Origin: Bacillus sp. MM2020_1
Lineage (GTDB): Bacteria > Bacillota > Bacilli > Bacillales > Cytobacillaceae
Direction: 5' to 3'
DNA: 34,875 nucleotides
Assembly: GCA_011250595.1 (NCBI GenBank)
Contig: JAANMP010000053.1
Span: 1-34,875, forward strand
Shown: one piece after another, positions 7,062 to 13,890 of the stretch
Layout: every line of letters starts with the position of its first letter
Numbering within the stretch: the stretch's first letter is position 1
Position numbers and translations under genes: made by a program
The notes under the pieces: model-generated
The model's input: the letters and a program-made list of their open reading frames with translations, nothing else
What the model was told of the DNA's origin: nothing
Database searches by the model: none

Positions 7062-7104
7062 TGTGATGTGTTTCACTTATTTTTCCGCTTAGCTAGCTTA
7101 TATT
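7062..7104 (+). promoter_or_regulatory. Fnr-dependent promoter of ywiC
   Basis: TGTGA-TGTGTT-TCACT at 7062-7077 and TATATT at 7099-7104, again with 34.5 bp between the box centre and the end of the -10, giving a start near 7111. ywiC is a known member of the B. subtilis Fnr regulon, which supports the assignment. Confidence 0.78.
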
Positions 7105-7131
7105 TAGGTTAGGCAAGGAAAAGGAGTGAAC

Positions 7132-7863
7132 ATGATGAAGTTATTTTTACCGAAACAACATGGTGCATGGGCAATGCTAATCATCCCGTTTTGGCTTGGT
7201 GTCATTGAAGGAGGGTTTATGTGGAAGCATATCCCATTTTTCATTGGTTGGCTCTTATTGTACTTAGCAACCTATCCGATGCTTCTTTTATTTAAAAGGA
7301 AAAAACTTCAGTACTATACAAAATGGACACTTGTATATATGATTCCGGCCCTAATACTTTTACTTATTCCGCTTTTGGAAAGACCAACCATTATTTATTT
7401 CGGTCTACTAATGATTCCGTTTTTTATGATAAATGCTTACTTTACTTCCAAAAATCAAGACCGTGCATTTATGAATGATATATCTGCTATTTTTGCTTTT
7501 TCAGTAGCTGGCCTCGCGAGCAGTTATTTAGGACATGGTGTGATGAACATCGAGACTCTTGTATTCACTTTTTTAACTTCGGTACTGTTTTTTGTGGGCT
7601 GTACGTTTTATGTCAAGTCAATGATTAGGGAGAAGAAGGATATCCAATTTAAATGGATTTCATGGATTTACCATTTTCTGTTAGTGGTGGTGTGGTTCGG
7701 GGTTGGCTATTGGATGGTTGCAATCGCATTGATCCCAAGTCTGTTGAGAGCTGTTACTTTTTACGGAAGATCATTTTCACCTAAACAAATTGGCATTTAT
7801 GAAATAATTAATTCAGCTATATTCTTTATAATTATGGCGATTCAAATACTCTTACTAAAATAA
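7132..7863 (+). CDS. ywiC: YwiC-like integral membrane protein
   Basis: A 243-residue polytopic membrane protein of the YwiC family. The amino end carries the family motif PKQHGAWAML, and six or more hydrophobic segments follow through to the carboxy end. Function is unknown; in B. subtilis ywiC is in the Fnr regulon beside the nar genes. AAGGAG at 7121-7126 precedes two adjacent ATG codons (7132 and 7135), and the second has slightly better spacing. It is monocistronic behind an Fnr box. No clear terminator follows directly; the next strong hairpin on this strand is at 8398. Confidence 0.87.
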   Translation: MMKLFLPKQHGAWAMLIIPFWLGVIEGGFMWKHIPFFIGWLLLYLATYPMLLLFKRKKLQYYTKWTLVYMIPALILLLIPLLERPTIIYFGLLMIPFFMINAYFTSKNQDRAFMNDISAIFAFSVAGLASSYLGHGVMNIETLVFTFLTSVLFFVGCTFYVKSMIREKKDIQFKWISWIYHFLLVVVWFGVGYWMVAIALIPSLLRAVTFYGRSFSPKQIGIYEIINSAIFFIIMAIQILLLK

Positions 7864-7920
7864 AAAATCGGCTAACATGATAACGGGTTCACTTGTGGGG
7901 TGCAAAATGGAAATAACAAG

Positions 7921-8037
7921 TCAAATCAATGGCTCATTCACCAGTTTTTCACCACCTAATTCGCGGGACAATTCATAGATGTTTTTCCAACTTTCTATCC
8001 AAGGGTTTTTGTCCTTCATCAGCTTTATGAAGGACAT
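7921..8037 (-). CDS. Possible 38-residue small protein abutting the tandem repeats
   Basis: On the minus strand an ATG at 8037 opens a 38-residue frame beginning MSFIKLMKDKNPW and continuing with a charged, helix-prone stretch that contains YELSRELGGEKL. A second in-frame ATG is at 8019. The first 12 codons lie inside the first copy of the 52-bp repeat, so each repeat carries a copy of this start region, but the other copies hit TAG after MSFIKLMKDKNP. A weak AGGA is about 11 bases before the ATG. The composition looks protein-like, but I know no homologue. It may be a real micro-gene, a remnant or chance. Confidence 0.3.
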   Translation of the reverse strand: MSFIKLMKDKNPWIESWKNIYELSRELGGEKLVNEPLI

Positions 8038-8255
8038 TTCTCTTGATTTCCTACAGGTTTTTGTCCTTCATCGGCTTTATGAAGGACATTTCTCTTGATT
8101 TCCTACGGGTTTTTGTCCTTCATCAGCTTTATGAAGGACCTTTCTCTTGATTTCCTACGGGTTTTTGTCCTTCATCGGCTTTATGAAGGACATTTCTTTT
8201 GATTTCCTACGGGTTTTTGTCCTTCATCAGCTTTATAAAGGACTTTTTCTTGATG
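8003..8255. repeat. Five tandem copies of a 52-bp hairpin repeat
   Basis: The sequence GTCCTTCATC starts at 8011, 8063, 8115, 8167 and 8219, an exact 52-bp period. Each unit holds an inverted repeat (GTCCTTCAT, seven-base loop, ATGAAGGAC); the fifth is degenerate. The loop base alternates A, G, A, G, A, which suggests that a two-unit block was duplicated. There are no variable spacers and no T-run after the hairpins. It lies in the gap after ywiC. Confidence 0.92.
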
Positions 8256-8267
8256 TGCAATAAAACT

Positions 8268-8378
8268 TCAAAACAGCTTCACCATAAAACACACTAAATT
8301 CACATACACTCCAATAATTATTTCCCTCTTTGAATTTATCTTGCGAATTCTGATAAGAATAAGACCCAAAAACACCAT
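8268..8378 (-). CDS. Possible 36-residue hydrophobic peptide, doubtful
   Basis: A minus-strand ATG frame of 36 residues with two hydrophobic stretches around a basic RIRKINSKRE turn. The frame stays open further upstream through the hairpin at 8398-8442. No ribosome binding site is visible before the ATG. It could be the end of a decayed small membrane protein gene; the rest of 8256-8517 shows no gene. Confidence 0.2.
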   Translation of the reverse strand: MVFLGLILIRIRKINSKREIIIGVYVNLVCFMVKLF

Positions 8379-8397
8379 CAAAACTTGATATGATATC

Positions 8398-8446
8398 AAC
8401 AAACACACTGTGATTTCTTATTTGAAATACAGTGTGTTTGTTTTAA
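8398..8446 (+). terminator. Strong hairpin with short T-run
   Basis: AACAAACACACTGT (8398-8411) pairs perfectly with 8429-8442. Inside it ATTTC and GAAAT also pair, so nearly the whole 45 bases form one stem. TTTGTTTT follows on the plus strand. It could end read-through from ywiC. Confidence 0.55.
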
Positions 8447-8517
8447 GAATTGTTTGTTTGCACCTCTGAAGTGAACCTTTTACTAACATGACCGATTTTT
8501 TTATTTCGTTTTAACAC

Positions 8518-8652
8518 TCTGCTGATTGGTGCGGAAGGCACGAAGACTCCTGCGGGAGTACGGGGCAGGGGAGACCCCGCAGAAGCGCAGCGACGAGGAG
8601 GCTTCCCGGCTCGCCCGCGGAAAGCGAAGTGCCTGGAGCGCAAATCAGCAGA
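8518..8652. repeat. GC-rich interspersed repeat with terminal inverted repeats
   Basis: A 135-bp GC-rich island in AT-rich DNA, bounded by TCTGCTGATT (8518-8527) and AATCAGCAGA (8643-8652), with internal complementary segments such as GGGGAGACCCC. It matches in kind a repeat I know from many Bacillaceae intergenic regions. It has no coding content; apparent frames across it are not genes. Confidence 0.75.
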
Positions 8653-8669
8653 CAATTTAGCAAAGACAT

Positions 8670-8718
8670 AAAAAAGACTGCCTGCAAACCCAAGTTTTTC
8701 GGGATTTGTCGACAGTTT
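8670..8718 (-). terminator. Intrinsic terminator of the second fnr
   Basis: On the minus strand AAACTG and CAAATCCC pair with GGGTTTG and CAGT across a nine-base loop, with a small internal loop, and six T follow. Confidence 0.6.
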
Positions 8719-8719
8719 G

Positions 8720-8746
8720 AATCGGTCAATATGACCGATTTTTTTT
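8720..8746 (+). terminator. Plus-strand hairpin with T-run facing fnr
   Basis: AATCGGTCA-ATA-TGACCGATT followed by six further T. It is oriented to stop plus-strand transcription before it enters the second fnr antisense. Part of it (ATGACCGATTTTTTT) also occurs at 8488-8502, on the other side of the GC-rich repeat. Confidence 0.7.
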
Positions 8747-8778
8747 GCACTATATTAAATTGTTTGCCAGCAGCCATC

Positions 8779-9471
8779 CTAGTCTACTTTACAGATTTCC
8801 GTTGGACAATCTTCACAATCAATTTCGCGTTTTAAATACTCTAAATCGTGAATTGTAATGGTTCCTTTATCAATAGATAGGATACCACCCTTTCGTAAAT
8901 CGCTTAACAAACGATTTACTACTTCTCTGGATGTACCACAAAAGTTGGCTAGTTCCTGATTGGTTAGTGGTAATTCAATTAGTATTCCTTTATTGGTTTT
9001 AATTCCATAACTGTTGGTAATTCGAATGAGTGTGGAATAAAGTGCCCCTTTTTTACCATGAAGAACCAAATCACGAAATTTGGTTTGGGTTTTTCGATAT
9101 TGTTGACTCATCCACTTTATGAATTCAAAAGAAAGCGCAAGATTTTGTGAAAGTTTTTCTTCAAGCGTATCTTTCATAATTACGGCTACTTCGCCACTCT
9201 CGACTACTCGGGCACTTAATAAATAGCGTGAAGAAGGGGAGAATAAGTTTAATTCACCGACAAAATCACCACTTGAGCACATTCTTAAAGTCAGTTCTCT
9301 TCCATCAGGAATGATCTTGCTGATTTGAAGAATTCCACTTTGAATAATATACAATTCATCAGCCATAGATCCTTCTTGAAATAAAAAAGTACCTTTTTCA
9401 ACTTTCCTTATATGATGAACTGTATCAAAAAGATGGGACAGTGTTACTGGCATTTCTTTTACTGACTGCAT
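8779..9471 (-). CDS. fnr: Fnr-type Crp-family oxygen-sensing transcriptional regulator (copy 2)
   Basis: A second Bacillus-type Fnr, about 230 residues, clearly paralogous to the one at 1922-2620 but diverged through the effector domain and amino end. The C-terminal cluster cysteines are at about 219, 222 and 227 with the same 3 and 5 spacing, and an aspartate at about 134 sits in the shared TKFRDLVL segment. The recognition helix GTSREVVNR keeps the R-E-x3-R contacts, so both copies should read the same TGTGA half-sites. The ATG at 9471 is ten bases after AAAGGTGG; the upstream GTG at 9483 falls inside that site. No Fnr box is visible in its upstream region. Confidence 0.9.
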   Translation of the reverse strand: MQSVKEMPVTLSHLFDTVHHIRKVEKGTFLFQEGSMADELYIIQSGILQISKIIPDGRELTLRMCSSGDFVGELNLFSPSSRYLLSARVVESGEVAVIMKDTLEEKLSQNLALSFEFIKWMSQQYRKTQTKFRDLVLHGKKGALYSTLIRITNSYGIKTNKGILIELPLTNQELANFCGTSREVVNRLLSDLRKGGILSIDKGTITIHDLEYLKREIDCEDCPTEICKVD

Positions 9472-9752
9472 ACTAATAACCACCTTTAAAGGTACGAATT
9501 CAAAACTAATTTAATTTAAAAAAATGACAGTCAAGGTTTTGATTTACTAGATAATACTATAATTATATTGTTAACGAAGAATAATTAGCAACAAATGAGC
9601 AATAAGTTCATACAATCGTCAAAAGTTCGCACACATTACAGTGTATTTCTTAGGAAATAATGTCGACTTATAGGTTATTTTGAAAGAAATTCCTATAATG
9701 ACTATCCGTGAAAAGGTAATAATAAGGTATGTGAAGCAAAGGAGGGAAAAGA

Positions 9753-9932
9753 ATGGGACAAAATCGTCAGTTTAAATCCGGGAGTAAAGCCCCGAATAAT
9801 GGCATTTATATTGAGGTCGGAGATACAGGAAGCAATGTTAACAATCCCAAAAAAATTAGGCTTAAAGCAGGGGATGCATTTCCTGAAACGTCAAATGATG
9901 AACGAGTTTGGACATATCAGCGGAAGCCATAA
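9753..9932 (+). CDS. yjzC: YjzC-like small protein
   Basis: A 59-residue protein beginning MGQNRQFKSGSKAPNNG and ending in YQRKP, recognisable as the YjzC family of Bacillus. Function is unknown. An excellent site (AAAGGAGG) is about seven bases before the ATG. A -10 TATAAT is at 9694-9699. Longer overlapping frames at 9799-10107 and 9908-10096 run across this gene in other phases and are not real. It opens the block that is collinear with the B. subtilis yjzC-opp region; B. subtilis has argF on its other side, whereas this genome has the anaerobic block. Confidence 0.88.
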   Translation: MGQNRQFKSGSKAPNNGIYIEVGDTGSNVNNPKKIRLKAGDAFPETSNDERVWTYQRKP

Positions 9933-9948
9933 ATTTAATAAGGATAAG

Positions 9949-9974
9949 GTCATCCATTGGGTGGCTTTTTCTTT
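9949..9974 (+). terminator. Intrinsic terminator of yjzC
   Basis: GTCATCC, ATT, GGGTGGC (seven pairs including two G-T) followed by a T-rich run. Confidence 0.65.
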
Positions 9975-10027
9975 TGTCTACCCCAGCCTTGCAATTAAAT
10001 CACTTCTACATTTCTTCTTTGCAAAAA

Positions 10028-10082
10028 TTTACTTTTTACAATCGAAGTTTTATAATAAAAGAAAAGGTCAAAAATGGTCAAA
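10028..10082 (+). promoter_or_regulatory. clpB promoter with CtsR operator
   Basis: A -10 TATAAT at 10051-10056 has TTTACT 17 bp upstream (10028-10033). Immediately downstream lie two direct heptads, GGTCAAA at 10066-10072 and GGTCAAA at 10076-10082, separated by three bases, the exact CtsR operator form. The operator covers about +3 to +19, so bound CtsR would block transcription until heat stress. Confidence 0.88.
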
Positions 10083-10097
10083 GAAGGTGCTGTTGAA

Positions 10098-12692
10098 ATG
10101 GACATGAATCAAATGACAGAACGTTTACAAAAAGGACTGATGGATGCACAGTCATTAGCTGTCAAAAAAAATCATCAAGAGATTGATGAACCCCATTTGT
10201 TTTTATGTTTAATGGAACAAGAGGATAGCCTTATTTCATCCATATTAGAAAAGGCAGGAATTCCACCTGAAAAAATAAGAGACCACCTTACTGCTGCCCT
10301 TGCTAAAAAACCAGCGGTTACTGGAAGCGGGGTTGAACAAGGAAAACTATATATCACAGCTAAGCTGCAAAAACTTTTTGTAAGTGCCGAGGAGTTTGCT
10401 AAGAAGTATTCAGATGAGTATTTATCAGTTGAACATCTTCTGTTAGCAGCAGTCAACTCTAATGATTCAGAAATGCAGAGGCTTTTACAAACTTTTGGAA
10501 TTCAACCTGACAAAGTTTTGCACGCGATAAAAGAAATAAGGGGGAACCAAAGAGTGACATCACAAAATCCAGAAGCGGGATATGAAGCCCTAAAAAAATA
10601 TGGACGGGATCTTGTTGCTGAGGTTAAAGAAGGAAAAATGGATCCAGTGATTGGCCGTGATTCCGAAATCCGTAATGTAATTCGGATATTATCGAGAAAA
10701 ACAAAGAATAATCCTGTATTAATTGGTGAACCTGGAGTAGGGAAAACGGCCATTGTGGAGGGTTTGGCACAAAGGATCGTGAGGAAAGACGTACCGGAAG
10801 GTCTCAAGGATAAAACAATATTCTCATTGGACATGAGTGCGTTAATTGCCGGAGCAAAATTTAGAGGTGAGTTTGAAGAAAGATTAAAAGCAGTCTTAAA
10901 TGAAATCAAGAAAAGTGAAGGACAAATATTGTTATTTATAGATGAAATTCATACGATTGTCGGGGCAGGTAAGACGGAAGGTGCAATGGATGCAGGCAAT
11001 ATGTTAAAGCCAATGCTTGCACGCGGTGAACTTCATTGTATAGGAGCAACCACACTCGATGAGCACCGGAAATATATCGAAAAGGATCCTGCACTTGAAC
11101 GTAGATTTCAGCAGGTTCTGGTCCAAGAACCAAACGTTGAAGATACGATTTCCATTTTAAGAGGCTTGAAAGAACGATATGAGGTGCATCATGGCGTTAA
11201 AATTCATGACCATGCCTTGGTAGCTGCAGCAACACTTTCTGACCGTTATATCACTGATCGTTTTTTACCGGATAAGGCCATTGATCTAGTTGATGAAGCT
11301 TGTGCACTTATACGGACCGAAATAGATTCCATGCCTACCGAATTAGATGAAGTAACTCGCAGGGTTATGCAATTAGAAATTGAAGAAGCAGCATTAAGTA
11401 AAGAAGTCGATGAAGGGAGCAAGTTAAGGCTGGATTCTCTCCTTAAAGAACTAGCGGATTTAAAAGAATCAGCCCATGAAATGAAGGCAAAATGGCTCCA
11501 GGAGAAACAAAGTATACAGAAGTTGCAGGAGAAACGAGAACAAATAGAAAAACTTCGCAGGGAGCTTCAACAAGCTGAAGATAAATATGATTTAAACCGA
11601 GCTGCAGAACTTCGCCATGGTCAGATTCCATTAGCAGAAAAAGAGTTGAAGGAACTCGAAACAGCAACTGCTAAGGACGAACGTTTACTGCGAGAAGAAG
11701 TTACCGGGGAAGAAATCTCTAATATTGTATCAAAGTGGACAGGTATACCACTCGCTAAACTAGTCGAAGGCGAGAGAGAAAAGCTCTTAAAATTAGAATC
11801 AATTCTTCACGAAAGAGTCATCGGCCAGAATGAGGCGGTAAATTTAGTAGCAGATGCCGTGCTCAGAGCGCGGGCTGGAATTAAAGACCCTAATCGACCC
11901 ATTGGATCATTTTTATTTTTAGGTCCAACAGGTGTTGGGAAAACTGAACTTGCGAAAGCGTTGGCTGAATCTTTATTTGATAGTGAAGAACAAATTATTC
12001 GGATTGATATGTCTGAATATATGGAAAAGCATGCTGTGTCCCGCTTGATTGGTGCTCCTCCAGGTTATGTTGGCTATGAGGAAGGCGGACAGTTGACAGA
12101 AGCGGTTAGGAGAAGACCTTATTCTGTTGTTTTAATGGATGAAATAGAAAAGGCTCATCCAGAGGTATTTAATATTCTCTTACAAGCGCTTGATGACGGA
12201 AGAATTACCGACACAAAAGGGCGTGTCGTTGACTTTAAAAATACGGTTATCATTATGACCTCTAATATTGGCTCGCATTTTTTACTTGAACGAAATCATA
12301 CTGAGGTTGAAATCTCTGATTCAGTAAGGGAGAAAGTAATGAGTCAATTAAGGGGGCATTTCCGTCCTGAATTTTTAAATCGAATCGATGAGACCATCCT
12401 CTTTAAGCCACTTTCATTAGATGAAATAAAGAATATCGTCGTCAAAATGATGAGAGAGCTTCAAAGTCGGTTAAAACATCAACAAATTGATATTCATATT
12501 AGCGAGGATGCAAAAGAATTTATTGCCGTTAATGGATTTGATCCAATATATGGGGCCAGGCCTTTAAAAAGATTTATCCAAAGAAATATTGAGACAAAGA
12601 TTGCCCGTGAAATTATTGCCGGCAGGGTACATGATCAGTCCAAAGTTGAAATAAATATCAACAATGGTGAAGTTCAAGTATCTGTTTACTAA
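10098..12692 (+). CDS. clpB: ATP-dependent disaggregase ClpB
   Basis: An 864-residue Hsp100 chaperone that, with DnaK, pulls proteins out of aggregates in the cytosol. An N-terminal Clp repeat domain (1-150) is followed by the first AAA+ module with Walker A GEPGVGKT at 210-217. A coiled-coil middle domain (about 405-525), charged and leucine-rich, separates ClpB from ClpC and ClpE types, and the second module has Walker A GPTGVGKT at 609-616. No ClpP-binding loop was noticed. The ATG at 10098 follows AAGGTG by eight bases; an earlier in-frame ATG at 10074 lies inside the CtsR operator and is rejected. Monocistronic. Confidence 0.95.
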   Translation: MDMNQMTERLQKGLMDAQSLAVKKNHQEIDEPHLFLCLMEQEDSLISSILEKAGIPPEKIRDHLTAALAKKPAVTGSGVEQGKLYITAKLQKLFVSAEEFAKKYSDEYLSVEHLLLAAVNSNDSEMQRLLQTFGIQPDKVLHAIKEIRGNQRVTSQNPEAGYEALKKYGRDLVAEVKEGKMDPVIGRDSEIRNVIRILSRKTKNNPVLIGEPGVGKTAIVEGLAQRIVRKDVPEGLKDKTIFSLDMSALIAGAKFRGEFEERLKAVLNEIKKSEGQILLFIDEIHTIVGAGKTEGAMDAGNMLKPMLARGELHCIGATTLDEHRKYIEKDPALERRFQQVLVQEPNVEDTISILRGLKERYEVHHGVKIHDHALVAAATLSDRYITDRFLPDKAIDLVDEACALIRTEIDSMPTELDEVTRRVMQLEIEEAALSKEVDEGSKLRLDSLLKELADLKESAHEMKAKWLQEKQSIQKLQEKREQIEKLRRELQQAEDKYDLNRAAELRHGQIPLAEKELKELETATAKDERLLREEVTGEEISNIVSKWTGIPLAKLVEGEREKLLKLESILHERVIGQNEAVNLVADAVLRARAGIKDPNRPIGSFLFLGPTGVGKTELAKALAESLFDSEEQIIRIDMSEYMEKHAVSRLIGAPPGYVGYEEGGQLTEAVRRRPYSVVLMDEIEKAHPEVFNILLQALDDGRITDTKGRVVDFKNTVIIMTSNIGSHFLLERNHTEVEISDSVREKVMSQLRGHFRPEFLNRIDETILFKPLSLDEIKNIVVKMMRELQSRLKHQQIDIHISEDAKEFIAVNGFDPIYGARPLKRFIQRNIETKIAREIIAGRVHDQSKVEININNGEVQVSVY

Positions 12693-12704
12693 ATATCACT
12701 AAAG

Positions 12705-12739
12705 AAAAAAGGTCATCCGTTTGAAAGGATGACCTTTTT
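12705..12739. terminator. Bidirectional terminator between clpB and yjzD
   Basis: AAAAAGGTCATCC, an eight-base loop and GGATGACCTTTTT give T-runs on both strands; the two genes converge on it. Confidence 0.88.
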
Positions 12740-12740
12740 C

Positions 12741-12926
12741 TTAATGTTTTGCAGCAGGTTCGTTTGGAATCACAGCAGTTACAACGAAAATTAAGATCGT
12801 CACAACAACTGAAGCGATAACTGCAGGCATAAATTCATATTCAGCACCCGGGGTCATTGAACTTACTACATATGTAAGCATTTGCACCAATAGAAATGAC
12901 CAGAAAAAGGTCCAAAAAAATCGCAT
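12741..12926 (-). CDS. yjzD: YjzD-like small membrane protein (DUF2929)
   Basis: A 61-residue protein with two transmembrane helices (about residues 3-22 and 35-53) and a short charged tail, matching YjzD of B. subtilis in length, opening MRFFWTFFW and position. Function is unknown. The ATG follows AGAGGTG. Confidence 0.85.
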   Translation of the reverse strand: MRFFWTFFWSFLLVQMLTYVVSSMTPGAEYEFMPAVIASVVVTILIFVVTAVIPNEPAAKH

Positions 12927-13088
12927 ATTTCTTCACCTCTAACCTGTTTTACATCTTTATTAATATTATCATATGATTCTGAAATGATAAAGTGAAACTA
13001 TAATATCTTATTAATAGGCAAACCCCCTTTCATCTTTAATGAGACAGCATACAATACCGTGAGGAAATATGTAAAAGGAGATTTATCT

Positions 13089-13811
13089 ATGGAAAATCGT
13101 AACTTTCAGATGGATACCCAATGGAATATTCTTCACTACCCTGAAAAGCCTACAGGATTTGGGATTTTAATCATTGGAGATGAAAGACATTTTGTAGATG
13201 AAAGCAAATGTTTTTGGACACAAAATGAAGGAAGGCTAGCTATTGTTAACCAGCTTAAAGAAAAAGGGTACACCATTTTTTCCTCAAATCTATATGGGCG
13301 CAACTGGGGGAGCGATGTTGCAGTTGAACTTGCCGAGAAATTATACCACCATGTAATAAGAAGTGAAATTCTTAATAATAAAATCCATATTTTGGCTGAA
13401 GGTATGGGTGCACTGGTTGCGATAAGACTAATGGAAAAAATGAAAGGGCGTATAAGATCGCTTATTCTGCTTAACCCAATCATTTCCTTAAAAGACCATC
13501 TTGAACAAGAAAAGGAACATAAATTCTTTTATAAAAAGTTAATGAGAGAATTAGTTGCAGCATATCAAATGGACCAAAAAGTGATTGAAAACAATGTTTT
13601 TAGCAGCCAAGATAAAGTTAATCTTCAATTTGGATGTCCGGTTAAAATAATTCATGTCTTGGCAGGAGGAAAATCATACAATCAATCGAAACTATATCAC
13701 CAAATTATAAGTGATCCCGATATAAACCCTACATTTATTCTCCCTGAAAAAAAACCACAGCTTGGAAATATGATGATTAAGTTCTTCAACAGCCATGAAA
13801 CAGTCCTTTAG
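13089..13811 (+). CDS. yjaU: YjaU-like alpha/beta-hydrolase-fold protein
   Basis: A 240-residue cytosolic protein with an alpha/beta hydrolase layout. The segment where the nucleophile elbow G-x-S-x-G is expected reads A103-E-G-M-G107, so glycine occupies the serine position and the usual catalytic nucleophile appears absent. It may be a non-enzymatic fold relative. Position between yjzD and yjaV matches B. subtilis yjaU. The ATG at 13089 follows AAAGGAG; the upstream GTG at 13059 lacks a site. Confidence 0.75.
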   Translation: MENRNFQMDTQWNILHYPEKPTGFGILIIGDERHFVDESKCFWTQNEGRLAIVNQLKEKGYTIFSSNLYGRNWGSDVAVELAEKLYHHVIRSEILNNKIHILAEGMGALVAIRLMEKMKGRIRSLILLNPIISLKDHLEQEKEHKFFYKKLMRELVAAYQMDQKVIENNVFSSQDKVNLQFGCPVKIIHVLAGGKSYNQSKLYHQIISDPDINPTFILPEKKPQLGNMMIKFFNSHETVL

Positions 13812-13890
13812 ACTGCTCCTCCCCAAAAAGAAATATTTCCTTATCGATGTGCATAGGATTCAATAAGGTTAGGATGGGGAGGAAGATTTT

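Noticed and set aside
8003..8255. CRISPR array
   Set aside because: The 52-bp units are directly contiguous and nearly identical, with no variable spacers and no cas genes in the window.
8443..8777. Protein-coding frames across the GC-rich island
   Set aside because: Several frames of 68-88 residues cross the repeat element on both strands; they arise from its GC-rich inverted structure, lack ribosome binding sites and overlap terminators.
9799..10107. 102-residue frame downstream of the second fnr
   Set aside because: It overlaps yjzC in another phase, then runs through the yjzC terminator and the clpB promoter and CtsR operator.
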